From a virus, in IMG/VR virus record IMGVR_UViG_3300042559_002283, positions 1 through 64,000 of that record: a DNA stretch of 64,000 nt. One strand, written 5' to 3'. Numbering within the stretch: position 1 is the first letter of the stretch; the number at the start of each line of letters is the position of its first letter. Below, piece after piece: positions 23,064-31,703 of the stretch. Position numbers and translations under genes: made by a program. Under the pieces are notes generated by a model. It was not told where the DNA came from and ran no database searches. It saw nothing but the letters and a program-made list of their open reading frames with translations.

Positions 23064-23599
23064 CTCACTTGGCCTTGATTTTTCAAGAAGTCAATCACAG
23101 CGTTTTGATGCAAGCGGCTGTGAAAGTCTAGGAAAATTTTCACTAAGATACTGATGGCTGTGGGGAAAAATGCAATGGCGATACCAGAAAACATTTTCAA
23201 CAAGTGTGGTTGGATGGTGTTGATATCAAAACTTGTCAAGCCAAAAAATGGCATCAGCGCCAAGATAACTCCAATCACGGTACCAAAAATACCAGCTGCC
23301 ACAACTATTTCGCTCATGAAACTTACAAAGCTGTGCTTGTTCCAGAGGGTGTCAGGATCAATTTGTGATATAAGCCCACCATTTTTGAGTTCAGTAATCT
23401 TTCGACTCAACCCAATAAGTTGAATTCCACCAGCAATTTCTGTGAACAGCCAAATACCAAAAATAGCTGTGCTCAAAAATGTGAGATCATAATTCCAAAT
23501 CAAGCCAAATAATCCAGTGCTGGCTGCTGTCAACACTGTTCCAGCCAATACCACAAGGTAGGCTAACCAAAATAATGCGTGTTTGTGTGCCTCTATCAT
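23060..23599 (-). CDS. MotA/TolQ/ExbB-like proton channel subunit
   Basis: 179 residues, shorter than ExbB/TolQ (about 230-245). Helices at about 8-30 and 38-60, then a conserved pair: IVVAAGIFGTVIGVILALMP and LLKMFSGIAIAFFPTAISIL, the GxxGTVxG...GxAxAxxxTxxS pattern of the family. Followed by a charged tail (DFHSRLHQ). It should form a proton-conducting complex with the downstream single-span protein. Late box 7 nt before the start. Confidence 0.75.
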   Translation of the reverse strand: MIEAHKHALFWLAYLVVLAGTVLTAASTGLFGLIWNYDLTFLSTAIFGIWLFTEIAGGIQLIGLSRKITELKNGGLISQIDPDTLWNKHSFVSFMSEIVVAAGIFGTVIGVILALMPFFGLTSFDINTIQPHLLKMFSGIAIAFFPTAISILVKIFLDFHSRLHQNAVIDFLKNQGQVR

Positions 23600-23606
23600 A
23601 ATAGCT

Positions 23607-23613
23607 TATTTAA
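23607..23613 (-). promoter_or_regulatory. T4-type late promoter box, near-leaderless layout
   Basis: GTTAAATAAG on the minus strand, 7 nt from ATG 23599. Confidence 0.55.
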
Positions 23614-23635
23614 CATACCAAAATCTCATAATAAG

Positions 23636-23655
23636 CTTGTATAAGGATATACAAG
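23636..23655 (+). other. palindromic hairpin with AGGA loop
   Basis: CTTGTATA-AGGA-TATACAAG, a perfect 8-bp stem 9 nt before the start of the P-loop gene. A Shine-Dalgarno-like AGGA is exposed in the loop; operator or RNA regulatory element. Confidence 0.45.
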
Positions 23656-23664
23656 GGTAGGGTA

Positions 23665-24252
23665 ATGAAAAAAATAGTATTTGTGGGCGGGCCCGGGAGT
23701 GGAAAAAGCACTATTTCAGCAGAAGTTTTTGTAGAGCTGAAAAAGCGTGGGGCCAATGTTGAACTTGTTACAGAGTGGATTCGGCAAGATCTTTGGATCA
23801 ACGGACCAATGACTACAATTTGGGAACAGTTTCGCACCTACGCCAAGCAGCGAGAAATTGAAGACAGTGTTCCCACAACTGTAGATTGGGTTGTTACAGA
23901 CAGCGGAACACTGACTCCCTACTTTTACGCTATTGAATACTGCGATCAAAAGGATCCCAGACAAAGGTTGGTGCTGCATGAGATGTACAATCGATTGGTT
24001 ACTGACATTTTTACCAACCGATACACTCATATTTTTTACTTGCCCACAACAGAAACATACAAACGCAACAGCAATATCTTAAGTGACGGCACTAGGTTCC
24101 AAACTCTGGAACAAGCTAACAAACTGGATCAAAACATGCGAAGCACTTTTTGTGAGATGATCAAAAATGATTCAGTCTACACTGTAGATGTGCCTCTTGA
24201 AGAGAGAAGCCAGTTTGTTCTTGACAAACTGGGATTTGGCACACAAAAATAG
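23665..24252 (+). CDS. P-loop kinase/ATPase (AAA_28/NadR-like)
   Basis: 195 residues. Walker A GGPGSGKST at the very N terminus, WVVTDSGTLTPYF as a Walker-B-like strand, and a lid-like region HIFYLPTTETYKRNSNILSDGTRF. This resembles the AAA_28 family that includes the NadR nucleoside kinase domain. A nucleoside or nicotinamide riboside kinase role is possible. The gene precedes clpS by 21 nt. Confidence 0.7.
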   Translation: MKKIVFVGGPGSGKSTISAEVFVELKKRGANVELVTEWIRQDLWINGPMTTIWEQFRTYAKQREIEDSVPTTVDWVVTDSGTLTPYFYAIEYCDQKDPRQRLVLHEMYNRLVTDIFTNRYTHIFYLPTTETYKRNSNILSDGTRFQTLEQANKLDQNMRSTFCEMIKNDSVYTVDVPLEERSQFVLDKLGFGTQK

Positions 24253-24273
24253 TCTTATCCAAGGAATATTTTT

Positions 24274-24600
24274 ATGAGTGCAACTCAAACTGAAATTGAT
24301 ACCAAAACAACAACCAAAACCGAACTAAAGCCTCCCAGTCTCTATGATGTTATTTTTTTCAATGACAGCAAAACTCATTATGAGTTTGTTGTTTTGATTT
24401 TGATGCATATCTTTGGCAAGAGTTATGAAACTGCTATGGAGCTAACCAACCAAATCCATGATAAGGGCAGAGAAGTAGTAGCCACATATTCATACGAAAT
24501 TGCCTCCACCAAAAGAGACGAAACCATATCTACTGCACGAACAAATGGCCATCCATTGCGTGTGGAAATTGAACCCAACAGCAATGGAGACGACATTTGA
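24274..24600 (+). CDS. clpS: ClpS-like N-degron adaptor
   Basis: 108 residues (E. coli ClpS 106). Core matches ClpS: KPPSLYDVIFFNDSKTHYEFVV (the Asn-Asp pair that grips the N-degron amino group), IFGKSYETAMELTNQIHDKG with the conserved His, REVVATYSYEIASTKRDE. Acidic C-terminal extension. ClpS normally hands N-degron substrates to ClpA. No clpA is visible, so it would use host ClpA or titrate it. Its stop overlaps the dUTPase start. Confidence 0.88.
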   Translation: MSATQTEIDTKTTTKTELKPPSLYDVIFFNDSKTHYEFVVLILMHIFGKSYETAMELTNQIHDKGREVVATYSYEIASTKRDETISTARTNGHPLRVEIEPNSNGDDI

Positions 24601-25130
24601 CCAACTTTAACTATTTCAAAACACAAGATATGGCTTTGGCTCCTCAATACAGCACCGAACAAGCCAGTTGTTTTGATCTATGTGCTTGTCTCGTTCCTGA
24701 ATCCAGCATAACTGGTTTCAATAGGTTCAATGAGAAAATTTGGAGCGAAAGCGTTGTCAGCAGTAGTGGGTCAATCACCTTGTATCCGCAAGACCGGATG
24801 TTGATCCCAACTGGATTAGTGTTCAATATTCCAGATGGTTACAGCATCCGCATTCATCCACGCAGCGGCATTAGCTTCAAAAATGGCATACAATTGGCCA
24901 ACTGTGAAGGTGTAATTGACAGCGACTACTATCACGAGACGTTTGTTGCACTTGTTAACATAAGTGACGTGCCTTTTACTATCAAACACGGTGATAGAAT
25001 TGCACAAGCTGAACTAGTGCAGGATCTTGGAGCCAAGTTTTCAGAAACAACAGAACGTCCAGAAATGCGAACCAATAGACAGGGTGGATTTGGTAGCACT
25101 GGAATTGAAACAGTGGAGAAAAAGCAATGA
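24597..25130 (+). CDS. dut: trimeric dUTPase
   Basis: 177 residues from a TTG overlapping the clpS stop (TTGA). Motifs: SCFDLCACL (1), IHPRSGISFKNG (2), GVIDSDYYHE (3, catalytic Asp), GDRIAQAEL (4), TNRQGGFGSTG (5, C-terminal lid). Hydrolyses dUTP to dUMP and pyrophosphate, keeping uracil out of DNA and feeding thymidylate synthesis. The first third has an insertion (NRFNEKIWSESVVSSSGS). Confidence 0.93.
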   Translation: MTNFNYFKTQDMALAPQYSTEQASCFDLCACLVPESSITGFNRFNEKIWSESVVSSSGSITLYPQDRMLIPTGLVFNIPDGYSIRIHPRSGISFKNGIQLANCEGVIDSDYYHETFVALVNISDVPFTIKHGDRIAQAELVQDLGAKFSETTERPEMRTNRQGGFGSTGIETVEKKQ

Positions 25131-25507
25131 CTGAAATCCCCTATGCTGAAAGCATCTTAAACAATCGTAAAACCAATCAATGGTTTGTTCAGTTTTTCAA
25201 AGATCAAGATGGCTTACGAAATCAAGCAGTGTTTGATGCTCACACAGATTGGTTCAATGCCAACTTACTGAGTTGCCGTATGGTCACAAGTGTTGGAGCC
25301 CCTACTGAAAACACAGGATTTTATCATGTGAATTTTGTAAATCAAGATGATCCCAGATTAGCACTCTATCAGCAGGCATTTGAAAACGACGATGGCAGCA
25401 GCAAGCATCCTGAATCATATCAACTGTATGAGTGGGATTACAACAATTGGGTTGAGCGGGGTGGTCCCCTTGAATTCGCTGAGTTTGAAAAAAACAAAAC
25501 TCGTTGA
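25127..25507 (+). CDS. hypothetical protein
   Basis: 126 residues, acidic and aromatic (QWFVQFFKDQDGLRNQAVFD, YQLYEWDYNNWVERGGPLEF). ATGA overlap with dut suggests one operon from 23665. No motif recognised. Confidence 0.65.
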   Translation: MTEIPYAESILNNRKTNQWFVQFFKDQDGLRNQAVFDAHTDWFNANLLSCRMVTSVGAPTENTGFYHVNFVNQDDPRLALYQQAFENDDGSSKHPESYQLYEWDYNNWVERGGPLEFAEFEKNKTR

Positions 25508-25563
25508 CGTAAGGTTTGTTGGCGCTTACAACCTAGTGAGCGCAACAAAGCAAGGACACGTTT

Positions 25564-27231
25564 ATGAGTATTACCAAGTTGGCTGAGCCCAAGAAAAAAA
25601 TCACCAAGTCGTCACCTGGCACTTCCCTATTGTTCAAGCATTTTCGCACACAACTTGTGAAAGACACGCACACTGGTGTGGAAGAGCTTGTGGTGGAAAT
25701 GAACCGTGCACCGTTGCGCGACATTTGCCGGCAGTATCTGAACCTTGAAGGGCTCTATGACGATGTGCCAAAGATCCATGCCACTATGCTGTTTGATTGC
25801 ATTGATCGACTGCGGCAAGCTGCCCGGCGAGAAAAAAGTGCAGCCGTTGAAGAGCTGCTAAAGCTCCTCGAACTGGAAAACAAACAGGCACTGGGTCGCC
25901 TCCAGAATCAACTGGACAAGGGGGTCATTAGCTTTGGGCTGCTGAGCCATTTGTTCAACAGCGGGACCGAAATTGTTGTCATGAATGACGAGCCGCTTGC
26001 TGGTGTGGTTACAGATACACGATATCGACAAAGCCTTTTTGGCGATTATCTGGAAATCTTTTTTGAACGCCTGGAAAGTGACGGCAAGGAAATCAGCACT
26101 GTTCGCGACAGCGTGCGAGTGCAACGATTCTCCGGACTTCGTGAGGTAAATCGGCTTTCAGTTCGCATTCTGGACGCACACTGGCGAGAAGTGCTCACTG
26201 CTCGTGGGCGCAAGTATGTGCAAGTGGCCCAAGGTGCTCACTACCAAAACTACACTGGCCAAATGCAGATCAAGGGTTGGTGGAGTTGGAGTCCTCTGCG
26301 TGCAGATGGGCGCATCATGGTTGACATCAAGACCTATAACCAGTTTTGCAGTCGCGATAGCGATGATGACAGCGATTATGACGGTGACGACTCTCATGAC
26401 AACACAGTGTCTGAAGATCAGCTGTGGCGTTGCAGCCCTTATATCCTCGGCTTCAGTTTTGCCACCAAGCAATGGGGTCGTTTTTCTGTCAGCCGCATTC
26501 AAGACATTCAGTTCCGAGATGCAGCATTTGATCAGCTTGTGCTGGCTCCAGAAAAGAAGGAGCTGATTCGGAGCCTTGTGGTTGACAGCAGCAGTGGGTT
26601 CCAAGACATTATCAGCGGCAAAGGTGGTGGCTGCATCTTTCTGCTGCATGGCGAACCAGGTGTGGGCAAGACCCTTACTGCTGAAGCTGTTAGCGAACTG
26701 CTGCACCGTCCACTCTACTCTGTAAGTGTTGGCGAGCTGGGAGTTGACATCGAAAGCCTTGAAAAGAACTTGCGTCGCATCCTTGATGTGGCACAGATTT
26801 GGGATGCAGTTATTCTCATCGACGAGGCAGACATTTTCCTTGAAAAGCGAGGAAATGACATTGTTCGAAATTCCCTCTGTGCGGTTTTCTTGCGTCTTTT
26901 GGAATATCATCAGGGCGTAATGTTCCTCACCACCAACCGTGTGAAGGAATTTGATCCAGCTTTTTATAGCCGAATCTCAATTGCACTTCGTTATGGCAAT
27001 CTGCAAGCTGAGGCGCGAGAACAGGTTTGGACCAACCTACTGGCTGCTGCTGGTATTGATGGCTTGGATCCTGCAGAACTGGCTGAGGTTGAGATCAACG
27101 GGCGACAGATCAAAACGATCATTCGCCTAGCACAAGGCCTTGCGCGTCAACAAGGTGTGCCTGTGGGGATTCAACATGTGAACCAAACACTGGACATTGG
27201 GCGTCAATTTTTCGAAGACATCAAAGCCTAA
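25564..27231 (+). CDS. AAA+ ATPase with N-terminal DUF7025-like domain
   Basis: 555 residues. The first about 340 residues hold a helical region and a beta domain similar in layout to DUF7025 proteins (RQSLFGDYLEIFFERLESDG), with an acidic insert SRDSDDDSDYDGDDSHD. The AAA module has Walker A GEPGVGKTL, Walker B VILIDEADIFL, and TTNRVKEFDPAFYSRIS as the sensor/arginine-finger region. Probably a hexameric remodelling ATPase; target unknown. Followed by a strong terminator. Confidence 0.82.
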   Translation: MSITKLAEPKKKITKSSPGTSLLFKHFRTQLVKDTHTGVEELVVEMNRAPLRDICRQYLNLEGLYDDVPKIHATMLFDCIDRLRQAARREKSAAVEELLKLLELENKQALGRLQNQLDKGVISFGLLSHLFNSGTEIVVMNDEPLAGVVTDTRYRQSLFGDYLEIFFERLESDGKEISTVRDSVRVQRFSGLREVNRLSVRILDAHWREVLTARGRKYVQVAQGAHYQNYTGQMQIKGWWSWSPLRADGRIMVDIKTYNQFCSRDSDDDSDYDGDDSHDNTVSEDQLWRCSPYILGFSFATKQWGRFSVSRIQDIQFRDAAFDQLVLAPEKKELIRSLVVDSSSGFQDIISGKGGGCIFLLHGEPGVGKTLTAEAVSELLHRPLYSVSVGELGVDIESLEKNLRRILDVAQIWDAVILIDEADIFLEKRGNDIVRNSLCAVFLRLLEYHQGVMFLTTNRVKEFDPAFYSRISIALRYGNLQAEAREQVWTNLLAAAGIDGLDPAELAEVEINGRQIKTIIRLAQGLARQQGVPVGIQHVNQTLDIGRQFFEDIKA

Positions 27232-27234
27232 ACA

Positions 27235-27266
27235 AAAGTGTGGATGCTGTAAGGCATCCACACTTT
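27235..27266 (+). terminator. Rho-independent terminator merged with late promoter
   Basis: AAAGTGTGGATGC / GCATCCACACTTT stem with a 6-nt loop. Its last Ts are the first bases of the downstream TTAAATA late box. Confidence 0.85.
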
Positions 27267-27271
27267 AAATA
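27265..27271 (+). promoter_or_regulatory. T4-type late promoter box, leaderless layout
   Basis: CTTTAAATAC, 6 nt before ATG 27278. Confidence 0.6.
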
Positions 27272-27277
27272 CTCTCG

Positions 27278-27859
27278 ATGACATATAACATATTGGCTAT
27301 TCATGGGGCGTTCAGCACGCCCCTTATTTTTGGTTTTTTGAAACACGAGCTATCCCAGTTCAACTGGAGGTTTGTGGACTATCCCTTACAACCAGACAAT
27401 ATTCAGTCTGTGCTCACTAGGGCTCAAGAATTTGAGGCAGGATCAAGCCACTACCATGTTGTTGGTCACAGCATGGGAGGATTGGTTGCCTTAAGCTTGA
27501 GCTCATTGCCTTGGGTTAAAAGTGTCACTACAATAGCAACGCCGTTGGGCGGTATTGATCTCACCCCCTTCCAAAGGTGGGTCAATCGAAGCCATTTTTT
27601 GAATGAAATCACACCCAACAGCAAGCTAGTTAAAACACTGCGAACAAACAGCTATTCTCAACCCATTCAACACATCATTAGCACAAAAGGATTCAATCCT
27701 TGGTTATGGGAAGACAATGATGGTGTAGTAACCCTTCGCAGCCAAAGAAGTTGGGGTGCTGGCTCCAGAATTGAAGTTCCAGCCAGCCATTCAGAGGTAA
27801 TGTTGCATCCCACGACAGCACAAACTCTCCGCGATTTTTGGACATTTGACACACACTAA
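27278..27859 (+). CDS. alpha/beta-hydrolase (lipase/esterase-like)
   Basis: 193 residues. Nucleophile elbow VVGHSMGGLVAL, an oxyanion-side ILAIHGAFSTPLIFG, probable acid in WEDNDGVVTL and probable His in PASHSEVMLH. The smaller size (typical lipases 250 or more) leaves little room for a lid. Late expression suggests action at the end of infection or in the virion, for example on host lipids. Substrate unknown. Confidence 0.8.
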   Translation: MTYNILAIHGAFSTPLIFGFLKHELSQFNWRFVDYPLQPDNIQSVLTRAQEFEAGSSHYHVVGHSMGGLVALSLSSLPWVKSVTTIATPLGGIDLTPFQRWVNRSHFLNEITPNSKLVKTLRTNSYSQPIQHIISTKGFNPWLWEDNDGVVTLRSQRSWGAGSRIEVPASHSEVMLHPTTAQTLRDFWTFDTH

Positions 27860-27893
27860 TTTGTATGTGTAGCCTAAACAGGCTCGTGAAACA

Positions 27894-29429
27894 CTAAAAA
27901 GTCGAAGCTGTCAAATCTACTGTTATCCCAGTGATATTGGGGTCATCTGGATTTGGTGCAATAACGTCAAACACATCTCCCGGAAGGAAAGTCTCTGCCG
28001 CAGCACACGTTAGCGTGGCAACAGTCCCAGCAGCCGCAAAGTCTGCAGTTGCAAAGGGAGTGCCATTTCTGCGGAATGTCAAGGTGTAAGGGGCTGCTGG
28101 CCCAGTCAAAGACCTTACGCTACTGCCTGCCAAGGAAATTTGAAACTCAACTGATACACTCATCACATCATAAAATAGGATTTCAGAAACTCCAGGGGCA
28201 AAAATCTTTGTGAAACTGATGTTGCGGCTAGCTGCTGTTCCCACATTTGTTTGGCTGCCATTGTGTAGTATATTACCTACACCGTAGTCTGCTACACCTT
28301 GCGCAACATCAAAGTTGTCACCTATGCTTGCACAATTGACGCTGGGATTTCCAAATACCACAGCTCTGGTTCCTTCAGAGATACCGCAATTGGAAAATCT
28401 ATTGCCAGTGCTAGCTAGGCCAAAATTTGTACCATTGTAAAACACAGCAATGTTGTCTATGTCTGAAAAACTACTGGCAGTGACAGTAGTATGAGCGGGA
28501 CCACCATTTACAGCTAGGCTACCCATGCATACACCGCGCCAAAGATTATTGAAACTGCAATCCACAACAGTTGTAAATCTCACGTCTTCATCAGCATAAA
28601 TTCCATATGTGCAATAGCTGAATTCACAATGCAAGAAGCTGGCACGCTCAACTTCAATGGCAACTGGACTTAGATTTTGAAGCCTTACAGAAGAGTAAGG
28701 AAATAACCCACTGTCAGCAGGCACATAAGGGCCTACAAAACGAACATTGTCAAATGTAATTTTTTGATAGCGATTTAGCAACACACAGTCAATTTTGTTG
28801 CCGTTGGTGCTGACAGTTAAGTTGCGCACTGAAATGTTTTTGGGCAGTGTAGCACCGCTTGTGCCAATATTTCCACCAGTATTGCCTTGGCTGTCAGCTG
28901 TTTCCATAGCGCAAAGCAGGGACGCATCATTTACTAAAACAACAGTGTTGTCTACCCCATCACCCACTAAATTTAAGTAGGGATACAACAAAATAGAGGC
29001 TTCAATCGCGTATGTGCCAGCAGGGAGATACAAGGTTATTTGTCGGGCTTGGTCAATAACGGCTAGATTGCCTAGAGAGGTAAACAACTCTTGAATGGCA
29101 GCATTGATGGCTGGTGCGTCGTTGGTTGATCCATTGCCAGTTGCACCAAAATCTTTTACAGAGGCAAAATCATTGAGTTTGGCCCCTAACGGGCGGGCAA
29201 CTGACGCCACAATTGCCAAATCTTTTGTGCGCCAAAAGTTTGTGATCAAATCATTATTTGGGCTATAAGAAGTAAGGATTTGTGTGTTGCCACCAAAGGG
29301 CTGGCCATTACCAATAAACAACTCCCGAGTATCAATACACCACCCCAATTCACCCTCATAAAGTTCTTGTGGCAGATCAGTTTTGATCCCTCTGCGATGT
29401 TGAATGCGTGCAAATGTGGTTATGGCCAT
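27894..29429 (-). CDS. tail spike/tropism-determinant protein with pectate-lyase-like domain
   Basis: 511 residues. N-terminal module RIQHRRGIKTDLP, LYEGELGWCIDTRELFIGNG is the attachment repeat seen in phage tropism-determinant and tail fibre proteins. From about residue 88, SVKDFGATGNGSTNDAPAIN opens a right-handed beta-helix (LYLPAGTYAI, ISVRNLTVSTNG, NVRFVG and so on). Likely a receptor-binding or polysaccharide-degrading fibre. Late box 29 nt upstream. Confidence 0.85.
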   Translation of the reverse strand: MAITTFARIQHRRGIKTDLPQELYEGELGWCIDTRELFIGNGQPFGGNTQILTSYSPNNDLITNFWRTKDLAIVASVARPLGAKLNDFASVKDFGATGNGSTNDAPAINAAIQELFTSLGNLAVIDQARQITLYLPAGTYAIEASILLYPYLNLVGDGVDNTVVLVNDASLLCAMETADSQGNTGGNIGTSGATLPKNISVRNLTVSTNGNKIDCVLLNRYQKITFDNVRFVGPYVPADSGLFPYSSVRLQNLSPVAIEVERASFLHCEFSYCTYGIYADEDVRFTTVVDCSFNNLWRGVCMGSLAVNGGPAHTTVTASSFSDIDNIAVFYNGTNFGLASTGNRFSNCGISEGTRAVVFGNPSVNCASIGDNFDVAQGVADYGVGNILHNGSQTNVGTAASRNISFTKIFAPGVSEILFYDVMSVSVEFQISLAGSSVRSLTGPAAPYTLTFRRNGTPFATADFAAAGTVATLTCAAAETFLPGDVFDVIAPNPDDPNITGITVDLTASTF

Positions 29430-29457
29430 TTTTTAACTCTCTATCTTGCTCAACTCT

Positions 29458-29465
29458 TATTTATG
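29458..29465 (-). promoter_or_regulatory. T4-type late promoter box
   Basis: CATAAATA on the minus strand upstream of the tail spike gene. Confidence 0.65.
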
Positions 29466-29566
29466 AGTAGCACCGTTATATAATTTGGCATGTCGTTGTT
29501 GAGCACATAGATTCAATTTAACAAGCGACTATCTTTGTCATCACCTCAAATCCAGGAGCCATAAGT

Positions 29567-30286
29567 TTGTCTGAAATTTTGATCCAAAAACTCTTGCGCA
29601 AGACTCCAAGCCGAGAAAATCTAGTTGTTGTGCGGGCAGGGAGCAATAGCAATCACTCCTTATGGACATCTGGATGCGAAGAAACAAGGAATTGGGACTT
29701 GTTGGTTAGCTATTACGAACCAGCGCCAAATTGGCAAGAAACCATTGGTGAAGGATGTGTGTTGCATCAGGCAAACAAGCTGTCAGCCTTAAAAGTCTAC
29801 TGGGAACAGGGTTGGTTTCAAGACTATAATTACATTTGGTTTCCTGATCCTGATCTAGAGATCAAGGGCAAGGATATTGATTTGTTGTTTGCAGCAATGA
29901 AATTATTTGATTTAAGTCTTGCACAGCCCAGTCTCACCTTAGACAGCTACACCAGTCACAGCATTACCAAACAAGTCTTGGGTTCTGTCTTGCGTTACAC
30001 TACATTTGTTGAAATGATGCTACCTTGTTTCTCTAAAAATGCATTGGACATTTGTGCACCATCATTTGATAGCAACACATTCATGTGGGGTATTGATCAT
30101 GTGTGGAGCAAACTGCTGGGTTATCCTGACAAAAAGATTGCAATTATCGACCAAATTTGTGTTAGACATGGAACACCTGTGGGCAGCAGCTATGATATTC
30201 AACACGCTTACAAAGAAATGTTTCTCACGCTGGCCAGGTATAATGTAAGTGTGCGGATGGATGTGTTGGACACAATTTATCTCTAG
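29567..30286 (+). CDS. DUF707-like/glycosyltransferase-like protein
   Basis: 239 residues from a TTG with CCAGGAG upstream. Contains NLVVVRAGSNSNH at the N terminus and YNYIWFPDPDLEIKG, which fits the DUF707 pattern YDYIWLPDDD, followed by LAQPSLTLDSYTSH. DUF707 proteins are putative glycosyltransferases of the GT-A type, with the D-x-D chelating a metal. Could modify envelope glycan or phage DNA. Confidence 0.65.
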   Translation: MSEILIQKLLRKTPSRENLVVVRAGSNSNHSLWTSGCEETRNWDLLVSYYEPAPNWQETIGEGCVLHQANKLSALKVYWEQGWFQDYNYIWFPDPDLEIKGKDIDLLFAAMKLFDLSLAQPSLTLDSYTSHSITKQVLGSVLRYTTFVEMMLPCFSKNALDICAPSFDSNTFMWGIDHVWSKLLGYPDKKIAIIDQICVRHGTPVGSSYDIQHAYKEMFLTLARYNVSVRMDVLDTIYL

Positions 30287-30323
30287 ACATTTGGGCCAAA
30301 ACTGCTAGATTTGGGTCCACGCT

Positions 30324-30330
30324 TTAAATA
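30324..30330 (+). promoter_or_regulatory. T4-type late promoter box
   Basis: CTTTAAATAA, 26 nt before ATG 30357. Confidence 0.55.
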
Positions 30331-30356
30331 ATTGGTACAGAAAAGCGAGGTATGTG

Positions 30357-31112
30357 ATGCGATCTGATATGGCTAAGGTTATTGTGGAGCGTCCCCGGGT
30401 GGGCGGCAAGTGGCACAAAAAAGGCCGGCCTGCTCGTGAGCTGGATGAAAATGCCCTTCACGAAGGCATGCGTGCGCCCTATGTTCGCCACTACAACGCC
30501 AAAGAGCTCAACGAAAATCTTGCACCGCTGCTGCGCTTTCTCAACAGTCGAGTGGGCCAGCTGTGGGACAATGTCTACAGCGAAATTTGTGAAAACATCC
30601 GCGTTACCAATGCAGTGCAGGACCACATTCGTGTTCATGTGAAACAGTTTGTGGAGACAGCAACCAGTGTTGACAAGGAGGGCGTGATCTGGATCAACGG
30701 GTATAGGCCCTATCCTCTGGCAGAGGACGGGTTTACGCGGTTTTACGTTGATCCTCGAGACGGCCTGCTGTGCCGCAATCCCAATCATGTGAGTTGGACT
30801 GCTTGGCAAAAGGAATATCGAGCCCAACAGGAGAGCAAGCGACTGGAAACTGCCCGCACATTGCCCAATGGAGTGGAAATTCGCAAGCATGAGGGCATTT
30901 GGTATGCGGTTGAGTTGGCTCCTGTGCCCACGCCAGAACTGGGAACAGGTTGGGTGGACCGCCGAGGCAACGCTCACAAGGTGCGTCGAGCAGTGAGTGT
31001 GTATGATGTGCTGCTGAAGAAGTTCATTAGCGAAACCCACGGCACCTATGTGTGCAACAAGCGGCAACTCAGCCACCAGGAACTGAAAACTTATGGAGTA
31101 ACAAATGACTGA
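30357..31112 (+). CDS. conserved-looking hypothetical protein
   Basis: 251 residues behind GCGAGGT; ATG 30369 is an alternative. Basic N terminus (KVIVERPRVGGKWHKKGRPA), then LNENLAPLLRFLNSRVGQLW and DNVYSEICENIR. The composition suggests a nucleic-acid- or capsid-associated protein, but no family can be named. The stop overlaps the 2H gene start by 8 nt. Confidence 0.65.
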   Translation: MRSDMAKVIVERPRVGGKWHKKGRPARELDENALHEGMRAPYVRHYNAKELNENLAPLLRFLNSRVGQLWDNVYSEICENIRVTNAVQDHIRVHVKQFVETATSVDKEGVIWINGYRPYPLAEDGFTRFYVDPRDGLLCRNPNHVSWTAWQKEYRAQQESKRLETARTLPNGVEIRKHEGIWYAVELAPVPTPELGTGWVDRRGNAHKVRRAVSVYDVLLKKFISETHGTYVCNKRQLSHQELKTYGVTND

Positions 31113-31518
31113 CGTTAAGAAAGGTTACCTGGGTTGGGCATTGCCTTTGGAGACAAAAGATGCACTGCTGGAGAAGTTTCCTGCAGAGTATTCCCAAGTT
31201 GTGGCACATCACTGTACTTTGAAGTTTGGGGTTGATGCAGATACGCCTATGCCTACAGAAACAACTGCCACAGTAGTGGGGGTTGCTGATGACAATAACG
31301 GTGTGCAAGCTCTTGTGCTATCCATTGGGGGTAGCACCACTCGGCCTGATGGCAGCACCTACCACATCACGTGGAGCCTTAACCCAGGTCGCAAACCAGT
31401 GGAGAGCAACGAGGTTATCAAACGGTTTGGTTGGACGCCAGCTAGTCCCTTCACCCGAATCCCCCTTGTGCCAAAATTTTTCCCACATGCACAAAAGAAA
31501 GCTGTTGACAACGCTTGA
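31105..31518 (+). CDS. 2H-phosphoesterase-like protein
   Basis: 137 residues with two H-x-T-type motifs about 60 residues apart: HHCTLKFGV and YHITWSLNPG, the defining pair of the 2H phosphoesterase superfamily (cyclic phosphodiesterases, RNA end processing, T4 Acb1-type anti-CBASS enzymes). Next to a CCA-adding enzyme, so tRNA repair or cyclic-nucleotide cleavage are both plausible. Start overlaps the previous gene. Confidence 0.7.
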   Translation: MTDVKKGYLGWALPLETKDALLEKFPAEYSQVVAHHCTLKFGVDADTPMPTETTATVVGVADDNNGVQALVLSIGGSTTRPDGSTYHITWSLNPGRKPVESNEVIKRFGWTPASPFTRIPLVPKFFPHAQKKAVDNA

Positions 31519-31532
31519 CCTTGTGCTATAGT
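31505..31532 (+). promoter_or_regulatory. sigma70-type promoter for the cca operon
   Basis: TTGACA, 16-nt spacer ending TGC, TATAGT, overlapping the 2H gene stop. Confidence 0.75.
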
Positions 31533-31556
31533 GCGGGGGTAACGGAGTACACGGCA

Positions 31557-31703
31557 ATGAGCTTGGTTTGGGGCCTGTTTTTGGTGTACTTGTTTTGTTG
31601 GATGTTCCGTTTGGACTTCCCACTGGTGATGATGGCTCTGTGGAGCAGCAATCAAACCCTGCCTCGTCTCAACACCCGCAAGCTCAAGGAAATCTGGAAG
31701 TGA
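31557..31703 (+). CDS. 48-residue single-span membrane peptide
   Basis: MSLVWGLFLVYLFCWMFRLD and then a basic tail (LPRLNTRKLKEIWK). GGAG lies upstream. The stop overlaps the cca start (GTGA), so its translation may drive cca. Confidence 0.5.
   Translation: MSLVWGLFLVYLFCWMFRLDFPLVMMALWSSNQTLPRLNTRKLKEIWK

Noticed and set aside
26158-26910. 250-residue antisense ORF opposite the AAA+ gene
   Set aside because: It lies wholly within a gene with complete AAA motifs, and its translation is His/Thr/Cys-rich with no ribosome binding site.
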